From positions 1 to 64,000 of the forward strand of contig QFOD01000019.1 of the NCBI GenBank assembly GCA_003241055.1: 64,000 bases of DNA, given 5' to 3'. The position numbers and the translations under genes are program-made. Each line of letters begins with the position of its first letter. The stretch's first letter is position 1. This document shows, piece by piece, positions 44,046 to 52,899 of this stretch. The DNA is from Roseateles depolymerans (GTDB lineage: Bacteria; Pseudomonadota; Gammaproteobacteria; Burkholderiales; Burkholderiaceae_C). The notes below the pieces were generated by a model. That model worked only from the letters and a program-made list of their open reading frames with translations, had not been told where the DNA came from and made no database searches.

Positions 44046-46478
44046 GTGAAAAGCGTCGGCGACATGCGCATCAGCAAGGTCTTTGGCCTGCTGTCGGACT
44101 GGCTGTCCGTGCGCACAGACAGCCCCGAACTGCGCATGGTCCAGTTCGCCGCGTTGGCCAGGCTGATCCCACTGATGTACTTCATCCTGGTGGTGAATGC
44201 GTGGGTGCTGGCGATCCTCTTCTACGACATGGCCCCCATCACGCTCACCGTCTACACGACGGGTGCGCTGACAGCCATCTGCGTGCTTCGCCTTCTGTTC
44301 TGGTGGAGGCAGTCAACGAAGCCGCCATCGCCGCTCAGCGCAGACATCGCGGCGCGGGAACTGCGGCGAACCAACCTGATTGCGGCGATCCTGGCGATCG
44401 GCTTCCCGCTGTGGGCCTTCGCGCTCTTCCCCTATGGCGGCGAGAGCGAACAGGCGCATGTCGCCTTCTTCCTGACCATCACGATGCTCGGGAGCATGCT
44501 GTGCCTCATCCATGTGAGGTCGGCCGCCTTGATCATCGCCGTCGTCGGCGGCATTCCCATCGTGGTGTTCCTTGCGATGACGGGCAAACCGGGGCTCATT
44601 GCGCTCGTGATCAACGCGGGTCTCGTGGTTGCCGCGGCCGTGAAGATCATCTTCATCCAGTCCCGGGACTTCGCTCACATGGTCAACGCCCGGACCGAGG
44701 CGCAGCGCCGCGAGTCCGAACAGAGTCGGCTGCTGCGCATGATCGACGACATGCCGGTGGCGGTGATGACCGTGGATCCGCAGACGTTCAACATCGACTA
44801 CGTCAACGAGACGTCGCGCCGGACGCTCGGCCGCATCGAGCACCTGCTGCCGATCACCGTGGCAGAGCTGCAGGGGTGCTCGATCGATGTCTTCCACAAG
44901 CATCCGGAACATCAGCGCAGGATCCTGTCCGATCCGTCGAACCTGCCGCACCATGCGCGAGTTCGCCTCGGTCCCGAGACGCTGGACCTGCAGGTCTCGG
45001 CGATCACCGATGACGATGGGTCCTACATGGGGCCGATGCTCAGCTGGACGATCGTCACCAAGGAGGTCGAGACGGAGAACCACGTTCGGCAACTTGCGCT
45101 CTACGACAGCCTGACGGGCCTGCCCAACCGCGCGACGTTCAGGAAGCAGCTGGACAGCGCGCTGGAGCCTGCGGACGCAGGCCTGGCGCTGATGTTCGTC
45201 GACCTCGATGGCTTCAAGATGGTCAACGACACGCGCGGGCACCGGATCGGCGACGTCCTTCTTCGCCAGGTCGCGGGCCGGCTGCGCGAGGAATGCGAAG
45301 CCACGGACATGGTGGTCGGGCGGCTGGGTGGCGACGAGTTCGCGGTGCTGCTTCCCCGCGGCGACCGCGAGACTGCCGAGCGCCTCGCCATCCGGTTGGT
45401 GGAGGCGATCGGCGCTCCCTACCGCCTGGACGCCGATCACAGCGTGCAGATCGGCGCATCCATCGGCATCGCCGTCGCGCCCGAACATGGCTCCCACAGC
45501 GAGGCGCTGCTGTCACGAGCCGACATCGCCTTGTACGCGGCCAAGAGCGCGGGCAAGGGCGGTGCTCGCACCTTCTCGGCCGACATGGAAGCCCAGGTAC
45601 GCGAGCGCGTACAGATGGAGGTCAGGCTGCGCCGCGCCCTGGAAACCGAAGAAGGGCTCTTCGTGTTCTACCAGCCCATCGTCGACATCGGGACCGGCGC
45701 CACGACGGCCAGGGAAGCGCTGGTTCGCTGGCACCATCTGCAGCGCGGCTGGATCTCTCCGGCCGAGTTCATTCCGGTGGCGGAAGATTCCGGGCTGATC
45801 GACCGGCTGACGACCTTCGTCTTCAACCGGGCATGCCGCGAGGCGGCCCGCTGGCAGGATGCGGCCAGCGTGGCGGTCAACATCTCGCCGGTCCAGCTCG
45901 GTACCGGGCTCCTCGTGCCGACCGTCTCCCATGCGCTGGCGCAGAGCGGCCTGCCGGCGGCGCGACTCGAGATCGAGGTGACGGAAACCGCGCTCATGCA
46001 TCGGGAAGCAGGCGGTCTTGAGGAACTGCGGCAACTGCGTGCGTTGGGCGTGCGCGTCGCGCTCGACGACTTCGGGACCGGCTACTCGTCGCTGGCGCAC
46101 CTGCGCGTCTTCAGCTTCGACAAGATCAAGATCGACGGGTCGTTCGTCCGTGACTGCGTGGACCGGCCCGACTGTGCGGCGGTGGTCGGGGCCGTCGTCG
46201 AACTCGGTGCCAGGCTGGGCATGAAAACGGTCGCGGAAGGCGTGGAGACCGAGGTGCAGCTGGAGCGGATCAAGCGCGAAGGCTGCAACGAGGTTCAGGG
46301 CTATCTCGTCGGTCGGCCGGCGCCCAGCGACGAGGATGCGGCCAAGGTCCAGGAATTGAACCTGCTGACTCCCGTCGCGACCGCCAGCGTGGCGGCGACG
46401 ATGACGCACTTCACGCGATCAGCGTGGGTCGGCATCGAAGGGGAGCCAGAACTCGCCGCACCGCTGCAGGCGCCTTGA
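44046..46478 (+). CDS. Membrane GGDEF-EAL protein (cyclic-di-GMP turnover)
   Basis: An 810-residue protein. Six hydrophobic segments (about residues 35-205) form an N-terminal membrane sensor, followed by a PAS-like domain (about 225-330), GGDEF (about 350-510, RLGGDEFAVLL intact, no RxxD inhibitory site at the usual position) and EAL (about 530-765). The phosphodiesterase residues are all present: EALVRW, VNISPVQL, EVTETALM, DDFGTGYSS, KIDGSFV and AEGVET. Both activities are possible, and the net direction cannot be read from sequence. The start is GTG at 44046 or ATG at 44064. Confidence 0.92.
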   Translation: MKSVGDMRISKVFGLLSDWLSVRTDSPELRMVQFAALARLIPLMYFILVVNAWVLAILFYDMAPITLTVYTTGALTAICVLRLLFWWRQSTKPPSPLSADIAARELRRTNLIAAILAIGFPLWAFALFPYGGESEQAHVAFFLTITMLGSMLCLIHVRSAALIIAVVGGIPIVVFLAMTGKPGLIALVINAGLVVAAAVKIIFIQSRDFAHMVNARTEAQRRESEQSRLLRMIDDMPVAVMTVDPQTFNIDYVNETSRRTLGRIEHLLPITVAELQGCSIDVFHKHPEHQRRILSDPSNLPHHARVRLGPETLDLQVSAITDDDGSYMGPMLSWTIVTKEVETENHVRQLALYDSLTGLPNRATFRKQLDSALEPADAGLALMFVDLDGFKMVNDTRGHRIGDVLLRQVAGRLREECEATDMVVGRLGGDEFAVLLPRGDRETAERLAIRLVEAIGAPYRLDADHSVQIGASIGIAVAPEHGSHSEALLSRADIALYAAKSAGKGGARTFSADMEAQVRERVQMEVRLRRALETEEGLFVFYQPIVDIGTGATTAREALVRWHHLQRGWISPAEFIPVAEDSGLIDRLTTFVFNRACREAARWQDAASVAVNISPVQLGTGLLVPTVSHALAQSGLPAARLEIEVTETALMHREAGGLEELRQLRALGVRVALDDFGTGYSSLAHLRVFSFDKIKIDGSFVRDCVDRPDCAAVVGAVVELGARLGMKTVAEGVETEVQLERIKREGCNEVQGYLVGRPAPSDEDAAKVQELNLLTPVATASVAATMTHFTRSAWVGIEGEPELAAPLQAP

Positions 46479-46517
46479 AGGCCCCGTGCAACCGTCCGAC
46501 CGGACGGAGCGATGCGG

Positions 46518-47591
46518 TCAGGGCGTGATCGCGACCTTCAGCACGCCGTCCCGCTGGTGCCCGAAGAGATCGTAGGCGGCGACGATGTCGTCGAGCTTGA
46601 AGCGGTGCGTCACCATCGCGCCGAGGTCGACGCGGCCTGACTCGATGACCGACATCAGCCGGCGCATGCGCTCCTTGCCGCCCGGGCACAGCGTGGTGAC
46701 GATCTGGTGATCGCCCAGCCCCGCCGCGAAGGCGCCCAGCGGAATCGTCAGGTCCGTGGAGTACACGCCCAGGCTGGAGAGCGTGCCGCCAGGGCGCAGC
46801 ACGCGCAGCGCAGCCTCGAAGGTCTGCTGCGTGCCGAGGGCCTCGATGGCGACGTCGACGCCGCGGCCGCCCGTCAGGCGCAGGATCTCTTCGACGGGAT
46901 CGACCTTGCTGGCATCGATCACGTGGTCGGCACCCAGCCGGTTCGCGATCACCAGCCGGCCGGCCAGCCGGTCCACGCCGATCACGACGCTGGCGCCGCT
47001 GAGCTTGGCGCCGGCCGTTGCGCACAGCCCGATCGGGCCCTGCGCAAACACGGCCACCACATCGCCGATGCGGATGTTGGCGCGCTCGGCGCCGCTGAAG
47101 CCTGTGGACATGATGTCCGGACACATCAGGACCTGTTCGTCGCTGAGCCCGTCGGGCACCGGCGCGAGGTTGGTCATCGCGTCGGGCACCAGGACATACT
47201 CGGCCTGGCAGCCGTCTATGGTGTTGCCGAAGCGCCAGCCGCCGAGGGGCTTCCACCCGTGCTTGGTGCCGGCGCCGTCCTGAGAGCAGTAGCCGCAAAG
47301 GCAGGCGTTGCTCCACCCGCTGGGCGTGATCGCGCCGGCGATGACGCGCTGTCCTTCCTCGTAGCCCTGAACGGCGGACCCCAGCCGCTCGATGACGCCG
47401 ACGGGCTCGTGGCCGATGGTCAATCCGCTGGCCACCGGGTACTCGCCCTTCAGGATATGCACGTCGGTGCCGCAGATCGTTGTCGTGGTCACTCGTATCA
47501 GCGCGTCCAGCGGGCCGACCTCGGGGATGGGCTTTTCGCGCAGCTCAATGCGCCCGGGCTCCACGAATACGGTGGCCTTCATTGTCGACAT
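46518..47591 (-). CDS. Zinc-dependent secondary-alcohol-type dehydrogenase
   Basis: A 357-residue medium-chain dehydrogenase. Catalytic Zn ligands are in ICGTDVH and the GHEPVGVIE motif. The region after GAITPSGWSN lacks the full four-Cys structural-zinc loop, as in Clostridium and Thermoanaerobacter secondary alcohol dehydrogenases. The nucleotide-binding motif FAQGPIGLCA is followed by VIGVDR, where Asp suggests NAD rather than NADP. It should interconvert short secondary alcohols and ketones. The start at 47591 has AAGGAGG. An FNR-type box lies 88 bases upstream, so it is probably induced at low oxygen. Confidence 0.88.
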   Translation of the reverse strand: MSTMKATVFVEPGRIELREKPIPEVGPLDALIRVTTTTICGTDVHILKGEYPVASGLTIGHEPVGVIERLGSAVQGYEEGQRVIAGAITPSGWSNACLCGYCSQDGAGTKHGWKPLGGWRFGNTIDGCQAEYVLVPDAMTNLAPVPDGLSDEQVLMCPDIMSTGFSGAERANIRIGDVVAVFAQGPIGLCATAGAKLSGASVVIGVDRLAGRLVIANRLGADHVIDASKVDPVEEILRLTGGRGVDVAIEALGTQQTFEAALRVLRPGGTLSSLGVYSTDLTIPLGAFAAGLGDHQIVTTLCPGGKERMRRLMSVIESGRVDLGAMVTHRFKLDDIVAAYDLFGHQRDGVLKVAITP

Positions 47592-47672
47592 GGCTTCCTC
47601 CTTCAGCGGCTGACCGCAGGGCGCCCCATGGCCACTGCTCGCCCCATCTTCGTGGAACGCCAAGCGCACGAC

Positions 47673-47686
47673 TTGATCGAGATCAT
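47673..47686 (-). promoter_or_regulatory. FNR/ANR-type box upstream of the alcohol dehydrogenase
   Basis: TTGATCGAGATCAT matches the FNR/ANR consensus (TTGAT-N4-ATCAA) at all but the last base. On the minus strand a GAAGAT hexamer lies about 21 bases downstream, placing the box near -41.5 (class II activation). Two similar sites lie at 48681 and 50414 with the same downstream spacing. Confidence 0.75.
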
Positions 47687-47783
47687 GCCGACAAGGGGAA
47701 CAACCACGTGGGTGAAACCATTCGACAGACCCGACTCGCGGACTTTAGAAGCGCGTCGGGCCGTCGCCGGATCTGGCCAAGGT

Positions 47784-48503
47784 CTACTGTTTCAGTCGCA
47801 CGTGCAAATGCACAAAGCCAGAAGCATCGGTTTCCTCCTTGAAGTCGAGGTACGGTTGCTTTCGAACAAGGTCGCTGAGCTTGCTGAATCCGTAGTTTCG
47901 GGCGTCGAACGAGGTGTTGTTCTTCCCGATGAAGCTTCCGACCGCAGCCAGGGAGGCCCATCCGGTGTCGCGCAGCGTTTCGCGGATCGCGTGAGCTAGA
48001 AGGCCCTGAAGAGCAGGGATGTCCTGGACCTGCAAGGGGGCTTGTGTCGCCGCGCCGGCAGCGGGCTGCTTCAGCACTTCGGTGAATATGAATTTGTCGC
48101 AGGCTGCGATGAACGGCTCTGGGGTCTTGCGCTCGCCGAACCCATAGACGACTTTGCCAGCTTCACGCAGACGCGTGGCGAGTCTGGTGAAGTCGCTGTC
48201 GCTGGAGACGAGACAGAAACCGTCGACGTTGCCGGCGTAGAGCAAGTCCATGGCGTCGATGATGAAAGCACTGTCCGTCGAATTCTTGCCCTTCGTGTAT
48301 GCGAACTGCTGCATCGGCTGAATGGCATGGCGATGCAGGTGTTCTTTCCAGCCGACCAGGTTTTGTGTGGTCCAGTCGCCGTAGGCGCGCTTCACCGTCA
48401 GGGTCCCGTACTTCGCGACCTCTTCAAGCAATTCCTTGGTGACCGCTGCGCTGGCGTTGTCCGCGTCGATGAGTACCGCCAGCCGAAGTGCATCCTGTGC
48501 CAT
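47784..48503 (-). CDS. NYN-domain (LabA/DUF88-type) protein with C-terminal OST-HTH-like region
   Basis: A 239-residue putative RNase. The PIN-like NYN domain (about 1-150) shows the expected acidic residues: AVLIDADNASA, a second Asp in STDSAFIIDAMDLL and LVSSDSDFTRLATRL. Residues 165-239 look like a LOTUS/OST-HTH RNA-binding module (FGFSKLSDLVRK region). It would cut or bind RNA. The ATG follows GAGGAGG. It sits in the FNR-box block, with an imperfect box about 180 bases upstream. Confidence 0.85.
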   Translation of the reverse strand: MAQDALRLAVLIDADNASAAVTKELLEEVAKYGTLTVKRAYGDWTTQNLVGWKEHLHRHAIQPMQQFAYTKGKNSTDSAFIIDAMDLLYAGNVDGFCLVSSDSDFTRLATRLREAGKVVYGFGERKTPEPFIAACDKFIFTEVLKQPAAGAATQAPLQVQDIPALQGLLAHAIRETLRDTGWASLAAVGSFIGKNNTSFDARNYGFSKLSDLVRKQPYLDFKEETDASGFVHLHVRLKQ

Positions 48504-48680
48504 TGAATCGTTTCCTCCTCACGGTAGCGTACTGCACGGAGGTGACCATCCGGCGCGTTCGGATCGACCAGTCTTATCGATAGCTATCTCGCCCAGTGCA
48601 GCACTGGCTCTGCCTTGGGAAGGGGGCAGGTCCAAGGCGTCTGCGCCTCGGAGAATCTTCGCGGAGTGCGCTACCGCGGC

Positions 48681-48694
48681 TTGATCGAAATCAG
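48681..48694 (-). promoter_or_regulatory. Imperfect FNR/ANR-type box upstream of the NYN gene
   Basis: TTGATCGAAATCAG keeps one perfect half and most of the other, and the downstream GAAGAT hexamer is again about 20 bases away on the minus strand. The flanking sequence also resembles the site at 50414. The distance to the NYN start (48503) would give a leader of about 145 bases, longer than at the other two sites. Confidence 0.6.
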
Positions 48695-48743
48695 GTCATC
48701 GGCATGGCTAGCTGTGCTGCCAATGCCCGAGCGACCCGGGGCG

Positions 48744-49121
48744 TCATGCATGCTGCTCTTGCTGCGACTGACACTCGATGCATAGGCGTGCCGCCGGATT
48801 GATCTCCAGCCGGGCATTCGCGATCGGCCCGCCGCATGCTGTGCAGGTGCCATAGGTGCCTTCTTTGAGCCGGGTGAGGGCGTCCTCGACATCTTGCAAC
48901 TCGCGCACGGCGCGTGCCATCGTCGCGTCGTAAACGGCTCCGCGCTGCGCCTTCTCGGCAACATCCTTCAGGTCCGTGATGTCGGCTTTTTCAGCGCCGT
49001 CGTCTGCGATAGACGCTCGCGCGGCCGCCATGGCTGCGGAGACCTCTGACTGCAGCGACAGCAGCAAGCGGCGAAGCGCATCGAACTGGCGTCGGTTTTG
49101 GACTTCGGCGTCGGTGTTCAT
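48744..49121 (-). CDS. DksA/TraR C4-type zinc-finger protein
   Basis: A 125-residue protein with a coiled-coil-like N-terminal part and a C-terminal zinc finger (CTACGG and CIEC, 17 residues apart). DksA-type proteins bind in the RNA polymerase secondary channel and act with ppGpp. This one lacks the conserved DxxDxA tip in the expected form, so it may be a TraR-like variant. It is the third gene of the leftward stress block, and the NYN gene follows it. Confidence 0.85.
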   Translation of the reverse strand: MNTDAEVQNRRQFDALRRLLLSLQSEVSAAMAAARASIADDGAEKADITDLKDVAEKAQRGAVYDATMARAVRELQDVEDALTRLKEGTYGTCTACGGPIANARLEINPAARLCIECQSQQEQHA

Positions 49122-49415
49122 CTCAAACTAGCGCTCATCCTGTGTTGTTCGTTGCGGGACCATGCAGCGTGGGTGTTCGTCACCTTGCCTTCTGCATCGG
49201 AATTGCCCGCGCTCGGCGGGAAAGTCTAGGAATCACAAACGCCACTGGCATTGCGCTGGATCAAGCCCTGCGTGAACGGTCTCGCGCATGCATACAGCGC
49301 GGGCCCGGTCCCGGGCCACAAGCCCTCTTGGCTTTCGTGCCCACACACCGCGTCCGCAACGCAAGCAGGCAAGGGGCCCAACTCAGCCTTCGTGCAGACC
49401 TGCTGACCTGCGGCT

Positions 49416-49877
49416 TCAGCGCGCCACCAACACCGGCACCTTGGCGGCCGAGAGCACCGCCAGGGCCTGGCTTCCCAGGAAGGGCGCCATCTTTCCGCCA
49501 CCCAGGCCGTGCGAAGCCATCACGATGAGATCGCAGGGGCCGTGCCCCGCTGTGTCCACGATCTCATGGCTGGGCGAGCGTTCGCTGATGATGACGCGGC
49601 GCTCGATCTGGGCGATCCGTGGATCTCCACGGCCGGCGCGAGCCAGAGCTTCTTCGAGGTCGCGTCGGGCGCCTGCTGCAATCTCTTCGCGCAGCTCCTG
49701 GGCATCTGGGCGATGGCCTATTGCCGCGCGGACGTACTCGGCCAGGCCGTAGTCGTGGGCCACGATGAGGGCCGTGATACGCGCGTTGCCGGCGTCCTGC
49801 AGGGCCAGCGCGATGGCCTTGTCCGCCAACGGTGACCCATCGCTGGCGACCAGTACATGTTTGAAAGCATCTTCCAC
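49416..49877 (-). CDS. Universal stress protein (UspA family)
   Basis: A 153-residue single Usp domain. The N-terminal strand is VLVASDGSPLADKAI and the ATP-binding Gly motif is ASHGLGGGKMAPFLGS. ATP-binding Usp proteins help in energy-starvation and anoxic survival. It lies 17 bases downstream of the second Usp gene on the same strand, so both are probably driven by the FNR box at 50414. Confidence 0.9.
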   Translation of the reverse strand: MEDAFKHVLVASDGSPLADKAIALALQDAGNARITALIVAHDYGLAEYVRAAIGHRPDAQELREEIAAGARRDLEEALARAGRGDPRIAQIERRVIISERSPSHEIVDTAGHGPCDLIVMASHGLGGGKMAPFLGSQALAVLSAAKVPVLVAR

Positions 49878-49894
49878 GGCGCCTCCTCTCGGTG

Positions 49895-50317
49895 TCAGCG
49901 GACGATGAGCACAGGCGCCTTGGTGTGCGCCAGCACGCGGGAGGCGACCGAGCCGAGCACTGCGCTGAGGAAGGCACCATGGCCATGTGAGCCCATCACC
50001 AGCAGGTCTGGCTTTTCGTCGTTGACCATCTCGGCCAAGGTGTCACCGGGATGGCCGACCGCATGGCGCTCGCGCAGCTTCCAACCCTGCATCTGCGAAA
50101 ATTCGCGGACCGGCCTCAAGACCTTTTCGCCTTCGTCCTGGTAGTACTGTTGTAGAAGATCGTGACTGAGGAAGTGCGTCGCGTGTGGCGGCACGGCCAC
50201 CGTCACGTTGAGAGCGACGAACTCGTTGTCCTTGCCCACCAGCTCTTCACGCGCGGCAATGTAGGCCAGCATGTGCTTGGTGTAGACACTGCCGTCGACG
50301 GCGAGGACGACTTTCAT
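49895..50317 (-). CDS. Universal stress protein (UspA family)
   Basis: A 140-residue Usp domain with VVLAVDGSVYTKHML at the N-terminus and the ATP-binding motif GSHGHGAFLSAVLGS near the C-terminus. It is the first gene after the FNR-type box (97 bases from box to start). In Pseudomonas, ANR induces paired Usp genes of this kind under low oxygen, and the layout here matches. That regulation is inferred. Confidence 0.9.
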   Translation of the reverse strand: MKVVLAVDGSVYTKHMLAYIAAREELVGKDNEFVALNVTVAVPPHATHFLSHDLLQQYYQDEGEKVLRPVREFSQMQGWKLRERHAVGHPGDTLAEMVNDEKPDLLVMGSHGHGAFLSAVLGSVASRVLAHTKAPVLIVR

Positions 50318-50413
50318 GGTGACCCCCTTTCGCCATGGCGAAGATGTAGCGATGAGGTGAGGGCCACGGCGCCATCACCGTGATTGATCTTCGCGGAATG
50401 ACGGGCCGGCGAC

Positions 50414-50427
50414 TTGATCGAGATCAT
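50414..50427 (-). promoter_or_regulatory. FNR/ANR-type box upstream of the universal stress gene pair
   Basis: TTGATCGAGATCAT is identical to the box at 47673. On the minus strand a GAAGAT hexamer lies 21 bases beyond it, consistent with a class II FNR-dependent promoter. A hairpin (8-bp stem TCCCCGGA/TCCGGGGA, 50495-50515) lies further upstream and marks the right end of this block. Confidence 0.75.
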
Positions 50428-50559
50428 GTCGTCGGCATTGCACGCAGGACCACTCGACAACCACCACGCGGCGATGCGGGAGGCTGTCGGGTGGTCCCCG
50501 GAACGAGTCCGGGGACGCAGGAATCGGCGCCCTCATTGAGATGACGCCAGCGCATCCAC

Positions 50560-51030
50560 CTACAGCGGGTAGGCGGCAAGCAGTTCGTGAAACTTCGCGT
50601 CGCGCGGCAGGCTCGGGGGCGAGACGGCCGCATAGTGGGCCGGGATCTCGCCGGGTGCCAGGCGCTGCTCGCTGACCGCGTTGGCGTAGGCCTCGCGGCG
50701 CTCGTACCAGGCCAGTTCGTACTGCGCGATGGCATCCCAGTGCAGCGGGGACCCCGACTCCACGCGAAACGCATAGTCAGACGGCGCAGTGCTGATGCCG
50801 TGGCCGTCGCGCGAGCCGTAGGCGACGCAGACCTCGAAGTAACTGCCGAAGTCGTGCGGGTACTTGCGCACGGTGAAGCGCGCCTCGACGCCTTCCGGCA
50901 CCGGGAACATGCGCTCCAGCATGCGCTTGTATACGCCGCATTCGCGGCGAGCATCACGCTCGTAGTCTGGCGCGCCGACCTGGGCGCAGCTCTCTTCGGC
51001 GGGCACGGGGCCAAGCTCGATGTAGTTCAT
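50560..51030 (-). CDS. Conserved-type hypothetical protein of unknown function
   Basis: A 156-residue soluble protein, rich in Arg, Glu and Tyr, with no domain I recognise. The ATG at 51030 is preferred because the upstream frame is shadow-like. It is the last gene of a leftward set with RadC, a small protein and ArdB, typical accessory genes of conjugative elements, so an element-related role is likely. The substrate-like pattern FGSYFEVCVAYGSRDG suggests an alpha/beta fold, but no function can be given. Confidence 0.6.
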   Translation of the reverse strand: MNYIELGPVPAEESCAQVGAPDYERDARRECGVYKRMLERMFPVPEGVEARFTVRKYPHDFGSYFEVCVAYGSRDGHGISTAPSDYAFRVESGSPLHWDAIAQYELAWYERREAYANAVSEQRLAPGEIPAHYAAVSPPSLPRDAKFHELLAAYPL

Positions 51031-51074
51031 GATGGTCTCCGTCTTGCCGGCCGGTGGCCGGCGTTGGATGAGCC

Positions 51075-51659
51075 TCAGAGCAGCCCGGCCTCGGCGAACG
51101 AAGCGCAGGCCGAGCCGGCCACCACCAGGTGGTCGATCAGGCGCACGTCGATGCATGCCAGCGCCGACTTCAGGCTGTCCGTGAGGCGCTGGTCGGCCGG
51201 CGAAGGCGTCGGATCGCCGGACGGGTGCGAGTGCGCGCAGATCAGCGCGGCCGCGTTGTGCTCCAGCGCGCGCCGCACGATCTCCCTCGGGTAGACCGAG
51301 GTCTGAGTCAGCGTGCCGGTGAACAGCTCCTCGGTGGCCAGCACGCGCATGTGCGCGTCAAGGAACAGCACGACGAAGGTCTCGCGCTCGGCGCCCGCGA
51401 AGTGGACCTTCAGGAAGTCCTTCACGAGGGTCGGCGAGCCGAGGATGCTGCGGCCCTGCACGGTCTGCGAGGCCACGCGGACCAGCAGTTCGTGCGCCGC
51501 AGCCAGGACGTGGCGCAGGCGGGTCGAGCGCACGTCGCCGGGAGGCGGCAGCAGCTCGGCCGTCAGGGCCTCCGAGCAGCGCAGGGGTTCGGCCTCGGTG
51601 GACGGTGGCGTCAGGATGATCGCTTCCAGTTCGGCGCGATCGAGTTGGGCCAGGTTCAT
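51075..51659 (-). CDS. radC: RadC-like JAB-domain protein
   Basis: A 194-residue protein of the RadC/YkfG kind found on mobile elements. The JAB metal site is intact: HSHPSG, then the Asp in PSPADQRL, with FLDAHMRVL before it. It is shorter than chromosomal RadC and keeps only part of the N-terminal helix-hairpin-helix region. RadC proteins of this kind are common in conjugative-element anti-defence or recombination blocks. It lies 44 bases downstream of the small gene's neighbourhood and is transcribed leftward with ArdB. Confidence 0.88.
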   Translation of the reverse strand: MNLAQLDRAELEAIILTPPSTEAEPLRCSEALTAELLPPPGDVRSTRLRHVLAAAHELLVRVASQTVQGRSILGSPTLVKDFLKVHFAGAERETFVVLFLDAHMRVLATEELFTGTLTQTSVYPREIVRRALEHNAAALICAHSHPSGDPTPSPADQRLTDSLKSALACIDVRLIDHLVVAGSACASFAEAGLL

Positions 51660-51760
51660 GGCGGTCTCCGGTGAAGGTGGGCCGCATCCCCTCGGGGTTG
51701 CGGCACCACGAGGGGTTGGATGAACGTCGCCGCGGTTGCAGCGGGTGGTTTGCGGCGGCT

Positions 51761-51979
51761 TCAGACGCCGTAGTGCTGGCGCACGAGGCGTCGCCGCGCC
51801 AGGTAGCAGCGGCCCTGGGTGACCTCCAGCGGCGCCAGGTGGATCAGCCAGCGCAGCGCCGCCACGCGCAGCAGCACGGAGTGCCGCCGCTCGCGCACGA
51901 TGGGGATCAGGTCCGGGACGGTGCAACGGCGCAGGCCGGCCAGCAGGTTCAGGAAGCGGCGCAGCCGATATGTGGGCAT
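51761..51979 (-). CDS. Small basic protein, unknown
   Basis: A 72-residue Arg- and Leu-rich frame between radC and ardB, 12 bases downstream of the ardB stop. The position and tight spacing favour a real gene, but the composition could also arise by chance in GC-rich DNA. No domain is recognised. Confidence 0.45.
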   Translation of the reverse strand: MPTYRLRRFLNLLAGLRRCTVPDLIPIVRERRHSVLLRVAALRWLIHLAPLEVTQGRCYLARRRLVRQHYGV

Positions 51980-51991
51980 GGCCGACTCCCG

Positions 51992-52462
51992 CTAGTCGAT
52001 GGCGCGGCGGATCACCAGGTGGTCGGGGTGATGGCCGATGTACTCGAGCAGCTGCTCGTACTTGTCGTTGAGCTTGTCCAGGCCCTGCCAGATCAGCGCG
52101 TTCAGCGCGAAGATCGTGGCGATCAGGCCGGCAGTGTCGGCCGATACCTGGCCCTCGAACCCGTTGCCGTCGACGCTCATGTCGAAGGTGTCGGCGCCGG
52201 TCGGGACCATGTAGCCGCCGTCGTTGGACAGCTCGATGAAGTTCCAGTGACCGCCGTTGTAGGCCGGGCACAGGCGCTGCATCCAGGCGTAGATGCTCAT
52301 CTCGACGCGCAACATGCCGACCAGTCCGAACTTGGACGGCAGGAACTGCATGCGGCGGTCCTCGGGCACGAGGCTGGCGGTGATCACGCTGGGCGTGCTT
52401 TCCGCGCCTTCGTCGGCGTGGCCGTCAACGTCCAGGAGGGCGGTGGATGTGTCGTGGGTCAT
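51992..52462 (-). CDS. Antirestriction protein (ArdB/KlcA family)
   Basis: A 156-residue protein with the ArdB/KlcA plan: RMQFLPSKFG, YAWMQRLCPAYNGGHWNF, ELSNDGGYMVP and the last helix region SADTAGLIATIFALNALIW. These proteins block type I restriction enzymes (and in some cases other defences) and help plasmids and ICEs to enter new hosts. The ATG at 52462 follows GAAAGGAAG. It is divergent from the PAPS-reductase-like gene. Confidence 0.88.
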   Translation of the reverse strand: MTHDTSTALLDVDGHADEGAESTPSVITASLVPEDRRMQFLPSKFGLVGMLRVEMSIYAWMQRLCPAYNGGHWNFIELSNDGGYMVPTGADTFDMSVDGNGFEGQVSADTAGLIATIFALNALIWQGLDKLNDKYEQLLEYIGHHPDHLVIRRAID

Positions 52463-52899
52463 GACGCTTCCTTTCAAGCGCATGAGCACGGTCCTCCCGG
52501 CTCGGGAAGACCCGAGCTCGGGGTGGATGGATGCAGGACAGTCCTGCGAGGTGTCGAGCCAGCGATGCCGGCCGATGGGTGGGTGGCCCCGTTGGGCGGG
52601 GCTGGCTGTCGTCGCGCCACGGCTGGCGCGCAAGTCCCGGTATCGGGACGGATGCGAGTGCGGGTCTCGACCGCTAACGCCGCTGCGCAGGGGCAGCGGA
52701 TGCCTCCTCTTGCGAGGTTGGCCACGGAAGGGCCACAAGGTCCGGGCCAGTATGGCGCGCGCCGGCCGCCGCGCGCAAGGCTGCGCCGCAGGCGTCGCAT
52801 GCACATGCGTGCAGTGAGCGCGGAATAGACGGGCGGCGCGGGCTTGAAGGGCAGGGTGTAGCCGGGAGCATCGACGCCATCTCCTTCACGGGCTCCCCA
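52463..52899. other. Gene-poor divergent promoter region
   Basis: About 437 bases between the leftward ardB gene and the rightward PAPS-reductase-like gene. A perfect stem-loop (GTCCCG, GTAT, CGGGAC) is at 52634-52649 and other short inverted repeats are nearby. No gene or clear promoter was found. A regulatory role for the hairpins is possible but unsupported. Confidence 0.4.

Noticed and set aside
50495..50515. Strong 8-bp hairpin as a terminator
   Set aside because: No T-run follows on either strand, so it was not called an intrinsic terminator.
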